Assembly (NCBI GenBank): GCA_017557535.1
Contig: JAFYYM010000077.1
Span: 48,750 to 112,749, forward strand
Length of the DNA stretch: 64,000 nucleotides
DNA from: Bacteroidales bacterium
GTDB lineage: Bacteria; Bacteroidota; Bacteroidia; Bacteroidales; UBA932
Direction of reading: 5' to 3'
Under the pieces are notes generated by a model. It had not been told where the DNA came from, ran no database searches, and was given only the letters and a program-made list of their open reading frames with translations. Positions 1-8,957 of the stretch are shown in pieces. The position numbers and the translations under genes are program-made. Each line of letters begins with the position of its first letter. Position 1 is the first letter of the stretch.

Positions 1-134
1 ATCTCGATCTCGGACTCACTGGCGTACCAGTTGCCGGTTGCCAACTCGGACAATGGCTTGATGTTAAGATCAGCGCAGGAGGCAAGAATGGCAACCACGG
101 CCGCATATACTGTATATTTGAATAAATGTTTCAT
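1..134 (-). CDS. SusD-like outer-membrane lipoprotein, N-terminus only
   Basis: The gene begins at an ATG (132-134) and runs off the window's left edge, so about 44 codons are visible. They encode a short basic N-terminus, a hydrophobic stretch and a lipobox ending ILASC, then a segment (DLNIKPLSE) of the kind found at the mature start of SusD/RagB proteins. It lies 12 bp downstream of the SusC-like gene on the same strand, the standard SusC-SusD order. SusD proteins sit on the cell surface and cap the SusC pore to capture glycans or other nutrients. The ligand cannot be judged from this fragment. Confidence 0.85.
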   Translation of the reverse strand, partial: MKHLFKYTVYAAVVAILASCADLNIKPLSELATGNWYASESEIE

Positions 135-146
135 GATCTCCTTATT

Positions 147-3100
147 TTAGAATGTGACGTTAACACCAAACAGGAAGGAAGTCAGCAGCAAGTCTCCACT
201 GCGGTTCCATTCAGGGTCATATCCTTTAGGATAATTTGAGAGAGCTGGTAGGTCATTGACCGACGTGTAAATCCTGAGGTTATCAATCTTGACACGCCTG
301 GTGAAGGTGCCCGGGATAGTGTAGCCGAGTGTGATATCTTTAACACGAAGATAGCCTCCGTTGAAGAGCCAGAAATCGCTGCCCGCATACACGTTTGTCG
401 TGTTGGTGGACAACAGCGGATATTTCGCCTTAGCATTTTCCTCATCTGTGGCGAAGGGGCTCCAATGACTGTCCATCACATTCTTCGGACAGGCATAGGC
501 CTGTAGGTTGAATGGAGTAACCGGCCATGTCCAGTATGATAGCTGGTGGCCGATTCCCTGGAAGGACAGATTGAAATCGAAGCCCTTCCATGAAGCCCAG
601 AAGGCACCGCCATACTGAAGCTCGGGAAGCGAATTGCCTCGATAGACACGGTCGCCAGAGGCGCTTATTATCCCGTCTCCGTTCTGATCCACGAACTGGA
701 GGCAACCAGGCTTGTCACTTGCGGTGAGCACCGGTATCTTCTTACCGTCGCTTCCGGTCATCGCGGCCTCATTCAGGATAATACCCTTGCTCTCGTACAT
801 GTACCACTCCTGGAAGAAAGAACCTTCCTCAGTGATTTTGTTGTTACTTATGGACTGTCTGTCAGCCATGTAACCCATGCGTGAGCGGTAGTCGGAGAGG
901 TTGAATGACGCTCCATAGTTGAAATCTCCCACATGGTCTCTCCACGAGATGGAGAATTCCCAACCTTTGGTATTCATGTCAGCCGCATTGTTCTGAGGAG
1001 CATTGAATCCGAAATATGAGGGGAATCCGATCTGGAGCAGCATATCGGTGGTTTTCTTGTAATATACATCGCCAGTGAAATGCAGTCTGCTCTTAAACAT
1101 CGCGAGATCAACTCCGGCTCCGTATGTGGTGGTAGTTTCCCAGGTGATGTCATTAAAAGCGTAGTCAACCTGCTTGACATTCTGGGCCATATCCGGAGTC
1201 GCGCCTCCGGTTGGAATATAGCTGGTACCGACTGACAAGGTCGCCATGTATGGGAACTCACTACCGATTCTCTCGTTTCCAAGCTGTCCCATAGAAGCGC
1301 GCAATTTGAGGAAGTTAACCGCACCCTTGTTATTGAACCAAGGCTCTTCAGAGATAACCCAACCAGCACTGAAGGAAGGGAATACGCCCCAGCGATAACC
1401 CTTCGCGAAACGGGAAGACGCATCCGCTCGGACATTCGCCTGAAGCAGGTAACGATTGGCGAATGAATACATCAAACGTCCGAACACCGAGTTGTAGGCA
1501 TTGTGGCCCGCAGTACCGCTGTTATACTGGAAATCCTCCGGTCCGAGATTAAGATAAGGATAGTTGTCAAGGGTGTAATTTGTCCTTGAGGCTCCAAGAT
1601 TCTCCCACTGCGTTGAGAATCCCTCATAACCCGCCATCGCACTGATATTATGACTTCCAAGGTTGACTTTATAGTTGGCGTAAAGCTGAGTAGTCATGTT
1701 GGAGCTGTTGTTGCGGGTCTCAGAGACCGAGGTCGAGCTGAACTGTGTAGCGTCTTTGTAAACCCCGCCATCGTTGAGTTGGAACTTCTTACGATGGGTT
1801 TTGCCATAACGGAAGTTATAGGTGGGAGCCGCGGCGGCAGTCAGGACGAAACCTTTGAACAGCGTGAAATCAATCTGCAGTTTTCCGCTGACCCTGTAGA
1901 AATCGCTCTGGGCTTTTCCTCCAAGATCCATCGCGGCGATGGAGTTGTCTCCACTCTTACCATAAGCGTATTCTCCCGTGGAATAATATATAGGGTAGAT
2001 AGGAGCCCTATACATAAGCGACTGCAAAACAGAGCCTTCCTGGTAGAGAGCATAGTCATAATCACCTTTGACCAGGTTGATGTCAGCGGTGGCGTGAATC
2101 CAATTGTTGATGTAATAATCATTGTTGGATCTGACAGTGTACCTTTGGAATCTCTTGCCCATGCTCAGACCGTTTCCATCGTAATAATTCACGGAAGTGC
2201 TCGTACGCAGTTTTTCGCTGCCACCAATCAGGGAGAAGAAGTGACGTTTATGGTTCGTGGATTTCTTCAGGCCCTCTCCCATCCAGTCTGTGTCAGGATA
2301 TGTATCAGGATCTTTCATGTGATATTGCTCGAAATTGTCGATGAGATCCTGAGAGTACATCGTGGTCCCTGCGTCATTATAGGAAACCTCGTTCATACCA
2401 GACATCCATAGAGCGGCTCTGGCGAATTCAGGGACAGCTGTAGGCTTGTCAATGCCATACTCGAAATTGTAGTTCATCCTGAACTCGTTTGTCTTCGCCC
2501 TCTTCGTGGTCACAAGGATAACACCAGCGGCCGCGCGGGAACCATATATAGAAGCAGACGCCGCATCCTTCAGGACCTGTATGTCCTTGACATCTGACGA
2601 AGACACATCCTCCAGACTACCGGGGACGCCATCGATGATGACAAGAGGGTCATTGGTTGAGTTGGTGGTAATACCACGGACACGGATAGTCGCGCCTCCG
2701 CTCGGGTCACCAGTGGAACGGGTGACCTGGACACCAGCCATCATTCCCTGCAACTGGGTGGAAAGCTGTGGTGTGCTCTTGGAAGAGATGCGTTCGCCTT
2801 CCACAGAGGAAGTCGCACCTGTCAGGTCGGCTTTCTTAGCTGAACCGTAACCAATCACGATGACATCGTCGAGGTATTCTGAAGAGACATCCAGAGTGAT
2901 TGTCATAGGAGAGAAAGAATTGACTGTCACCTCCTTGGTTTCATATCCGACGGATGATATCCTGAGAGATTGCCCCTTCGAGACATTTAGGGAGAAGTTA
3001 CCATCAAGATCCGTGACAGTACCGACAGTGGGATTCTGGACGATTACCACACCGGCACCCATCACGGGAGCTCCGGAAGTCTCAAGTACCCTTCCTCTGA

Positions 3101-3464
3101 TCCTTCCCTCCGAGGGAGCCGCCTTTCCTTTCGAGAAAGTGATGTAACCATTGGAATAAGTGTAGTCGAGTCCGAATTTGGAAGCGAACTCTTGCACGAA
3201 TGTGGAAAGAGGTGCTTCCTTGCGGCTGAATGTGACATTAGCAGAGGTTTGTATGTTAGCCTCGCTATATACCACAAGACAATTAGTCTGTGATTCCACC
3301 TCAGAGAAAAAATTCTCCACGGTGACAGTTGTTGAGCTCAAAGTGACACGGGAGGATGGCACCTGTGTCTGGCTCCAGGCAACAGCAGGCAATAGGAAAC
3401 ATGCCATAGAGAAGAGGACGACTCTCCATGCCGCCTTGAAATGGTTTGCTTTTTGATGACCCAT
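147..3464 (-). CDS. SusC/RagA-like TonB-dependent outer-membrane transporter with STN signalling domain
   Basis: About 1105 residues. I chose the ATG at 3462-3464 (MGHQKANHF) because it precedes a proper signal peptide; the longer reading adds 22 residues that look like leader. In order: signal peptide, an STN (secretin/TonB N-terminal) domain at about 35-105, a carboxypeptidase-regulatory-like beta-sandwich, a plug with the usual VIDGVPG and DIQVLKDAASASIYGSRAA motifs, and a large beta-barrel ending in aromatic Phe. It takes up a nutrient delivered by SusD, using TonB energy. The STN domain is known from transporters that signal through FecR to an ECF sigma factor, and both lie directly upstream in the same direction. 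The FecR gap is 34 bp, so co-transcription is likely. Confidence 0.95.
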   Translation of the reverse strand: MGHQKANHFKAAWRVVLFSMACFLLPAVAWSQTQVPSSRVTLSSTTVTVENFFSEVESQTNCLVVYSEANIQTSANVTFSRKEAPLSTFVQEFASKFGLDYTYSNGYITFSKGKAAPSEGRIRGRVLETSGAPVMGAGVVIVQNPTVGTVTDLDGNFSLNVSKGQSLRISSVGYETKEVTVNSFSPMTITLDVSSEYLDDVIVIGYGSAKKADLTGATSSVEGERISSKSTPQLSTQLQGMMAGVQVTRSTGDPSGGATIRVRGITTNSTNDPLVIIDGVPGSLEDVSSSDVKDIQVLKDAASASIYGSRAAAGVILVTTKRAKTNEFRMNYNFEYGIDKPTAVPEFARAALWMSGMNEVSYNDAGTTMYSQDLIDNFEQYHMKDPDTYPDTDWMGEGLKKSTNHKRHFFSLIGGSEKLRTSTSVNYYDGNGLSMGKRFQRYTVRSNNDYYINNWIHATADINLVKGDYDYALYQEGSVLQSLMYRAPIYPIYYSTGEYAYGKSGDNSIAAMDLGGKAQSDFYRVSGKLQIDFTLFKGFVLTAAAAPTYNFRYGKTHRKKFQLNDGGVYKDATQFSSTSVSETRNNSSNMTTQLYANYKVNLGSHNISAMAGYEGFSTQWENLGASRTNYTLDNYPYLNLGPEDFQYNSGTAGHNAYNSVFGRLMYSFANRYLLQANVRADASSRFAKGYRWGVFPSFSAGWVISEEPWFNNKGAVNFLKLRASMGQLGNERIGSEFPYMATLSVGTSYIPTGGATPDMAQNVKQVDYAFNDITWETTTTYGAGVDLAMFKSRLHFTGDVYYKKTTDMLLQIGFPSYFGFNAPQNNAADMNTKGWEFSISWRDHVGDFNYGASFNLSDYRSRMGYMADRQSISNNKITEEGSFFQEWYMYESKGIILNEAAMTGSDGKKIPVLTASDKPGCLQFVDQNGDGIISASGDRVYRGNSLPELQYGGAFWASWKGFDFNLSFQGIGHQLSYWTWPVTPFNLQAYACPKNVMDSHWSPFATDEENAKAKYPLLSTNTTNVYAGSDFWLFNGGYLRVKDITLGYTIPGTFTRRVKIDNLRIYTSVNDLPALSNYPKGYDPEWNRSGDLLLTSFLFGVNVTF

Positions 3465-3498
3465 CTTATTTTTAAATGATTGGTTTGTATAAATATTG

Positions 3499-4410
3499 TT
3501 ATTGGAGATAAATCGTATTGGAAGACTCATCCTCTCTGATGGTGAAAGGATATATCCGGCTCATAACCCTCAATATCTCCCTCACCCCATCCGTCTGACG
3601 GAACTTGCCGGTGTATGTTTTCTTGAGAAGAGACTCGTTCAAGACCACTATTCTGACATCGTAATACAACCCAAGCTTTGAAAGGATGTATTCCATGCTG
3701 CTATTGTTGAATGCATAAACCCCGTTGACCCACATGACAGGATTCTGGATGAAAATCTTCTTCACATAACCTCCATCCGACTCAACCAGCTGTTCGTTTG
3801 GATTCAGGAATAGACCAGATTCCTCTTTGCCTTCCTGATAGAGAAAAACCGACCCTTCAAGCAAAGACACAGCAAAGGAATCGTCTTTATAATCCGAGAT
3901 ACTGAATTTTGTGCCCAGGGCCTTGACTTCCAGTTTGTCTGTCGAAACTATGAAAGGATGGTTCTTGTCAGAGGACACTTCGAAGAATGCCTCACCCTCA
4001 AGAGAAACCTTTCTCTGATCATCGAATAAAGAGGGATATGTAAGCTTGGAATTCGCGTTGAGCCAAACCTGGGTGCCATCAGAAAGGACACATTGGGCCA
4101 TGTGCCCAGGAGGGGCTGAAGTGGTCATGTTTGTGACCGGGACATCCTCAAGAGATGCAGGAATCATTGAATGCCTCAAACTATCTATCGACAAGAAAGC
4201 CGCTACCAGGAGCAAGGGCAAGACTACCAAAGAATTGCGAAAAAGACGAGATATACGTCTCCTGAATATGAATCTTCGCCAACTGGAACTCGAGTCTTCT
4301 CCGTCCTGGCTTTTCAAAGCCAGGATTGAGCGGACCTGCAGGCTGGAAACCATCTCTCTTTCTCTCTCGGTCAAACACTCTTCCGAATATTCAGTGATTC
4401 TCTCGTCCAC
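3499..4410 (-). CDS. FecR-family anti-sigma factor
   Basis: 303 residues from a GTG start (4408-4410); no in-frame ATG lies further upstream before a stop, and the next ATG (residue 20) would trim the cytoplasmic part. A cytoplasmic N-terminal segment is followed by one membrane helix (about 61-75, LVVLPLLLVAAFLS), a periplasmic FecR domain (about 105-195) and a C-terminal STN-like/DUF4974 module (about 230-300). In this family the periplasmic part contacts the STN domain of the partner SusC when substrate is bound, and the cytoplasmic part then releases the ECF sigma factor. It sits between the sigma gene (41 bp upstream) and susC (34 bp downstream), which makes the partner assignment firm. 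Confidence 0.93.
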   Translation of the reverse strand: MDERITEYSEECLTEREREMVSSLQVRSILALKSQDGEDSSSSWRRFIFRRRISRLFRNSLVVLPLLLVAAFLSIDSLRHSMIPASLEDVPVTNMTTSAPPGHMAQCVLSDGTQVWLNANSKLTYPSLFDDQRKVSLEGEAFFEVSSDKNHPFIVSTDKLEVKALGTKFSISDYKDDSFAVSLLEGSVFLYQEGKEESGLFLNPNEQLVESDGGYVKKIFIQNPVMWVNGVYAFNNSSMEYILSKLGLYYDVRIVVLNESLLKKTYTGKFRQTDGVREILRVMSRIYPFTIREDESSNTIYLQ

Positions 4411-4451
4411 GTCTTTAAAACAAACAATAAAGGAAATCCGTCAAAAGCGTT

Positions 4452-4988
4452 TTAATATTTGTTGAAGAAATCCTTCAATTCTTCCCTGAGTTTAGCATAA
4501 GCTATCTTCATCTGAGACTCTACCGTGTTGATAGATATTCCGAGTTCCTCAGCGATGGCATCCTGTTTTTTGCCATCAATCTTGCTCATGACGAATATCT
4601 GGCGGCATCTGGGAGGGAGAGTGTCAAGAGCTTGGTTGAATCGTGGCTCAAAGTTATCTCTCACCGTGCTATTCACATCGAACTCTTCCAAAGCGGCAAG
4701 TGACAAACGATCCAGGAATACGGATTCATCGCCACTCAGCTTTATTGACTTTTTGCGTAGCCTATTCGTCAAGTAGTTGATGCACCGGTTTTTAACGGCA
4801 GAGAAAAGGTAATAGGTAAGATTCAAGTCCTTTGACAAGGACTTCCTTTTCTCGAATATGTTCACGAATACTTCCTGGACGATATTCTCCGCCTCTGACT
4901 CATCACGAATGTATTCCATGGCAAAACGAATCGCCCTGAAATACCATCGCTTGTAGAAAGCTTCAAAATCCACCAGATCACTCGCCAT
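4452..4988 (-). CDS. ECF-type RNA polymerase sigma-70 factor
   Basis: 178 residues from the ATG at 4986-4988 (MASDLVDFEAFYKRW). A sigma region 2 lies at about 8-75 (EAENIVQEVFVNIFEKR) and a sigma region 4 helix-turn-helix at about 115-170 (LPPRCRQIFVMSKIDGKKQDAIAEELGISINTVE, split here as family motifs LPPRCRQIF and AEELGISINTVE). Length and lack of other regions mark it as an extracytoplasmic-function sigma. It is expected to be held by the adjacent FecR protein and to drive the susC-susD genes when substrate is sensed. It begins 23 bp after the FAD oxidoreductase gene, so it may be transcribed with that gene as well as from its own promoter. Confidence 0.93.
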   Translation of the reverse strand: MASDLVDFEAFYKRWYFRAIRFAMEYIRDESEAENIVQEVFVNIFEKRKSLSKDLNLTYYLFSAVKNRCINYLTNRLRKKSIKLSGDESVFLDRLSLAALEEFDVNSTVRDNFEPRFNQALDTLPPRCRQIFVMSKIDGKKQDAIAEELGISINTVESQMKIAYAKLREELKDFFNKY

Positions 4989-5011
4989 ATCCAGGTAGAG
5001 CAGCAAGCGTT

Positions 5012-6736
5012 TTATATCCCTATTTCGGAGGCACCGGCCAAAGCCTCTTTCTGAATCTTTATGAAATCCGGATCCTCGGGGGAATGACCCTTCATATAGA
5101 CAAGGGTGGCTCCTTGTTTAAGAAGCTCGTCTTGCAATGTGGGGATGTCGACATCCTGGACAGATGTCCCCTTCTCTATAGCGAGCGCAGCTGCGGTGCC
5201 GGCAGCTTGCCCGAGCGCCATCCAACAAGGCTCCATCCTTAGAGTAGAGAAGCCGGTATGGGATCCCGACACAGGTACAGGGAACAGAAGATTAGATATC
5301 TCCTTAGGTACTATCACACCATAAGGCACATTGTAAGGCACTGTACGGTAGGACAGGAATCCCTCAAGATGAATCCTGCCGGGCTCGCGTTTGTGGTGGG
5401 CATGGGAATCCAGCGCATAATGGCTGGCCGTTATGGCATCTCTATGCAAGGGGCCCCGGTCTGTAGGTGGCTCAGCGTCATTGGCCGTGAAAAAATACAT
5501 ACCCTCAAATCTTCTACCTTCCCTAACATAGACCTGACGGGGGAAATTATCATTATCAGTGTACTCATCAGCGGCGAAACCCCAACCATTGACCTCCTCA
5601 CGGAAGCTGGCGGGAACAGCCTCATCATTAGCGGCGAACCAAAACAGTCCTTCGGTGTATTCCCGGAGTCGTTCGGCGAAAGCGTCCCTCCATTCCCACG
5701 AAGCGGTAGGCCACTGCCAGTTCTCCTCGGGCAAGTCTGTTGAGATGAAAGCCATATGCTGGTTGTTGGCATCAGTCTTGTCATTGGGAAGCTTCACCAT
5801 GTTCGTCACCTTAGCGACGCCCCAGCGGTCATCGGGAATCGTGGTCCTTCCGCCTGAAAGGATGGTCTTCTTATTCTCTTCCCTCTGTTTATCAGTTACT
5901 TCCATACTAGCGACTCCTGTGTGATAGCCATAAAGGATATCATCGACCAGCGATACATATTCCTCACGATTGTAGTTGTCCGGCTTCCGGAACGGAACCA
6001 TATTATCCTTGTTCCTTGTGAGACAGAGACGATAATTGTAAGCCTGGATAGTAGTGTCTCCTTCATAGGTGGTACCTTCCCCAACAGGACCTCCCCAGTA
6101 TTTATAAACTTTACCGGCAATAGGCTCATTGAACTCTTCCATGCCTTCACGACCAACCTTGAACGGTACTCCGGCAGCGGCGGCCAAATCCCCTTCGTAA
6201 GTGGCATCCACAAACACTTTTCCTCGGTAAACTTCTGTTTTCCCGGTTTCCCTGTTGAGTATTTTAATAGACACTATCCTATGGCCGTCCATCTTAATAT
6301 TGGCCGATTGGCAGTCAAACTGTCTCATGGTCAGCACGGTCACATTCGGACATTCCGAAAGCATCTCGAAGAAGATTTCAGCAGCCACGCTCGGCTCGAA
6401 ATGATATCCAGATGAGCAATCTCCAACCTGCTGGGAATCAGCACCGTACTCATTGACATAATGGTCCTTTACCCGATTGACGAACTCCAGGAACAATCCT
6501 GTCGTAGCCCCGCGGGTAGCGATGTCAGTAGCGCCAAGACCATTAGCGGGCAAACCTCCGACAACCTTGGTCCTCTCTAAAACAAGCACAGATTTCCCCA
6601 TTCTTGAGGCGGAGATAGCGGACATGATTCCACCGGGGGTGCCACCAACAACAACCAAATCGTAATCACTGGTACAAGAAATCAAAAGAGATGCGGTGAC
6701 TACCAGCGAGATAGCTAAAGAAAACCGTGCTTTCAT
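5012..6736 (-). CDS. Lipoprotein FAD-dependent oxidoreductase (FAD_oxidored family)
   Basis: About 574 residues from the ATG at 6734-6736. A lipoprotein signal ends LLISC (Cys21), so the enzyme is probably membrane-anchored outside the cytoplasm. It is followed by a dinucleotide-binding start (LVVVGGTPGGIMSAISA, glycines 31-36) and the later FAD-contact motif VFVDATYEGDLAAAAG. This family is frequent in Bacteroidetes polysaccharide loci; its substrates are poorly known, and oxidation or dehydration of sugars or acids is the usual guess. Here it lies between the SH3-like protein and the ECF sigma gene, in one minus-strand run with the hydrolase and glycerate kinase. The exact reaction cannot be read from sequence. 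Confidence 0.82.
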   Translation of the reverse strand: MKARFSLAISLVVTASLLISCTSDYDLVVVGGTPGGIMSAISASRMGKSVLVLERTKVVGGLPANGLGATDIATRGATTGLFLEFVNRVKDHYVNEYGADSQQVGDCSSGYHFEPSVAAEIFFEMLSECPNVTVLTMRQFDCQSANIKMDGHRIVSIKILNRETGKTEVYRGKVFVDATYEGDLAAAAGVPFKVGREGMEEFNEPIAGKVYKYWGGPVGEGTTYEGDTTIQAYNYRLCLTRNKDNMVPFRKPDNYNREEYVSLVDDILYGYHTGVASMEVTDKQREENKKTILSGGRTTIPDDRWGVAKVTNMVKLPNDKTDANNQHMAFISTDLPEENWQWPTASWEWRDAFAERLREYTEGLFWFAANDEAVPASFREEVNGWGFAADEYTDNDNFPRQVYVREGRRFEGMYFFTANDAEPPTDRGPLHRDAITASHYALDSHAHHKREPGRIHLEGFLSYRTVPYNVPYGVIVPKEISNLLFPVPVSGSHTGFSTLRMEPCWMALGQAAGTAAALAIEKGTSVQDVDIPTLQDELLKQGATLVYMKGHSPEDPDFIKIQKEALAGASEIGI

Positions 6737-6835
6737 AAGTATTGGCAAAACAGATTACTATTATTAAATAATACAAGCTAAATGTATAATCCGTTAAATA
6801 GAAGTCTGCTTTAGTGATATTGGAAATGACAATCC

Positions 6836-7888
6836 CTACGGGCAGGTGGTGACCGGATTGGCGCAAAGCCTTTCGGACTCAATCCAACCAGAAAGCTTGC
6901 CCCATTTGACTTTCACCCAGGAAGCATCTTCAGTCATGTCAACAGGATGGACAAGAGCCTCCTGTTCCGTTATCTTGCCGACCAGTTTGGCGGTCTTGGA
7001 AGGAGAAGCATACAGCGGCTCATCCTTTCCGTCATAATTACGAAGACTTATTCCCAGCACTGAATGATGTATCCAAGCCTCACCGCCTTCCTCGACAAGT
7101 TCCACGTCATCATTCTCCACCGTTGTGACGCATTCCGCGAAGATTCTCCACCATCCATCAGTGGGTTGGTAGACATCCAGCATATAGTCCTCGTCAGGAC
7201 TCAACTTGCATAGCAATGAGCCATTCGGGGCTGTACGGATATTAGTCGGGCTACTGTCCACTATGAAACATGCGACGGATGGCACCACATGTATATCCAG
7301 CTCGAAATTCCCATCACCGTCATAACGCAAGTATGCCGGCTCAGGTAAATGAGAGACATATGCCGTTATATCCTTCCCGGTCTGGGGCAGATGGTAACTC
7401 ATGAATGGCACCTCCAAATTATAAAAGCTATTGTCCAGATCAGGCTCCAGCATCCCGGTGTCTGGGTTGTAGTTGTATAGCATCAGCAGCGGGATCTCCT
7501 CCTCATAAACATTCAACATGTTGACAGCCACTAGTTTCCGTCCGTCTTTCCGATTCCAGTAGCACATCTCCATCCTGACAGTCCCGTCGCTGATAAAATC
7601 GAGGCTGCAGTAGCCATTCTTGCGATCAAGCACGAATTCGTTCACATCCTCGTTCACCCTGCCCGGGTTATCCAACTGGGCTTTAAGCTCGTCCATCAGG
7701 CTATTCCCTCGAAGAGTCTTGGCGAAAGCGTATGCGAACTCAGCTATACCGATCTTCCCTTTGACTTGGGGTACCTCCAATGAAGATTTGGACCATTCCT
7801 CCCTGATTTTGTGGATAGTAAGTTCCTGGGCACCTGCAGACAGAACGCAGAGCAACAGCGAGGCAATTGAGATGATAAGTTTTTTCAT
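6836..7888 (-). CDS. Secreted SH3-like domain protein of unknown function
   Basis: 350 residues with a clear signal peptide (MKKLIISIASLLLCVLSAGAQ). The N-terminal half (about 25-200) is an unrecognised domain. The C-terminal part holds bacterial SH3-like segments, seen as NIRTAPNGSLLCKL near 215, then PLYASPSKTAKLVG and VKWGKLSGWIESERL near the end. Such modules often bind cell-wall peptides or glycans, but no catalytic motif is visible. The gene has a possible promoter of its own at 7926-7933 and lies between glycerate kinase and the FAD oxidoreductase on the same strand. It may be an accessory envelope protein of the locus or an unrelated passenger. Confidence 0.7.
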   Translation of the reverse strand: MKKLIISIASLLLCVLSAGAQELTIHKIREEWSKSSLEVPQVKGKIGIAEFAYAFAKTLRGNSLMDELKAQLDNPGRVNEDVNEFVLDRKNGYCSLDFISDGTVRMEMCYWNRKDGRKLVAVNMLNVYEEEIPLLMLYNYNPDTGMLEPDLDNSFYNLEVPFMSYHLPQTGKDITAYVSHLPEPAYLRYDGDGNFELDIHVVPSVACFIVDSSPTNIRTAPNGSLLCKLSPDEDYMLDVYQPTDGWWRIFAECVTTVENDDVELVEEGGEAWIHHSVLGISLRNYDGKDEPLYASPSKTAKLVGKITEQEALVHPVDMTEDASWVKVKWGKLSGWIESERLCANPVTTCP

Positions 7889-7925
7889 AACTGTTAATAA
7901 TATGAAATCTACGTGATTAATATAA

Positions 7926-7933
7926 CAAATCTA
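7926..7933 (-). promoter_or_regulatory. Possible -7 promoter box before the SH3-like gene
   Basis: Minus-strand TAGATTTG matches the Bacteroidetes -7 consensus TAnnTTTG. It overlaps the last bases of glycerate kinase and lies 37 bp before the SH3-like start codon. No good -33 TTG is seen at the right distance, so this is tentative. Confidence 0.35.
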
Positions 7934-8953
7934 CACGAGAAAGTGGATGGCCGCATGGGATATATTTTTCCTGGCCACCTCCGGCCTAACCGCCTCAGAG
8001 GCCGGGACACTGTCAGGCGTAACCTGGATAACCCCGGAGAATCCTGCCGCGATCAAGCTTTCCTCATCCTGGATCCTCCCAGATAGGAGATAGACTGGAA
8101 CTCCCCTGCTTCTTCTCAGCACTCCCACCGGGACTTTTCCGGAAAGGGTCTGCTTGTCAGAAGTTCCTTCCCCCGTGATAATAAAGTCAGCATCAATCAC
8201 TTCCTCATCAAACCCCACAAGATTCAGCACTGCGTCTATTCCGGAAAGCAGCTCCGCTCCAAAGTAAGCGTGAAGAGCTCCCCCAAGTCCTCCGGCGGCC
8301 CCAGTCCGAGGCATCAGGGAAATATCAACCCCAGTCTCGGAACAAATCCGTCCCGCCTGAATTTCCATCCGCTTCTCCAGCTCTTCAACCATCTGTGGAT
8401 CAGCGCCTTTCTGCGGAGCAAAGACTCTTGCGGCCCCTCTTATTCCGATGAATGGATTATCCACATCGCAAAGGGCTTTTATCTTGACTCCTGACGCTAT
8501 ATTACTAAGACCTGGAACGCTCATCATCCCCTCTCCCCCATCGCAGGTAGCGGAGCCGCCAAGACCGATCAGCAACTCTTCACATCCGCTTTGGATAGCA
8601 GCGACAATCAACTCCCCGACTCCTTTACTGGTGGCGATAAGAGGATTTCTTTTTCCCCTCGGCACAAGATTCAATCCGCAAGCCGACGCCACGTCCAGGA
8701 TCGCTGTCTTCCCCACTTTCCCGAACCGAGCTTCAACGGTCTCGCCCATCGGCCCGGAGACCTTTACTGGAACCAATTCACCACCAAGGGATTCCGTCAC
8801 TATTTCAGCCATCCCTTCTCCCCCGTCGGAGAGAGGAACTTGCCTGACCTCAGCGTCAGGAATGACTGAATATATCCCCTCCGAGATAGCGGAAGCGACC
8901 TCTCTCGCACCTAAACACTCCTTGAAAGAATCCGGAGCTACGACAATCTTCAT
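7931..8953 (-). CDS. glxK: Glycerate kinase (GlxK/GarK family)
   Basis: 340 residues from ATG 8951-8953. The N-terminus MKIVVAPDSFKECLGAREVA, the motif PLSDGGEGM (40-48) and the glycine-rich GLGGSATCDGGEGM (130-143) are diagnostic of the glycerate kinase family, which phosphorylates D-glycerate with ATP (usually to 2-phosphoglycerate) and feeds lower glycolysis. It is somewhat shorter than the usual 370-380 residues but has no obvious gap in the motifs. It starts 4 bp after the stop of the glycoside hydrolase gene, so the two are surely co-transcribed. This pairing is the main argument that the hydrolase releases glycerate. Confidence 0.93.
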   Translation of the reverse strand: MKIVVAPDSFKECLGAREVASAISEGIYSVIPDAEVRQVPLSDGGEGMAEIVTESLGGELVPVKVSGPMGETVEARFGKVGKTAILDVASACGLNLVPRGKRNPLIATSKGVGELIVAAIQSGCEELLIGLGGSATCDGGEGMMSVPGLSNIASGVKIKALCDVDNPFIGIRGAARVFAPQKGADPQMVEELEKRMEIQAGRICSETGVDISLMPRTGAAGGLGGALHAYFGAELLSGIDAVLNLVGFDEEVIDADFIITGEGTSDKQTLSGKVPVGVLRRSRGVPVYLLSGRIQDEESLIAAGFSGVIQVTPDSVPASEAVRPEVARKNISHAAIHFLV

Positions 8954-8957
8954 ATTC

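Noticed and set aside
1650-2411. A 253-codon plus-strand frame within susC
   Set aside because: It is fully contained in the SusC barrel region; the predicted protein has no recognisable motif and the SusC reading is unmistakable.
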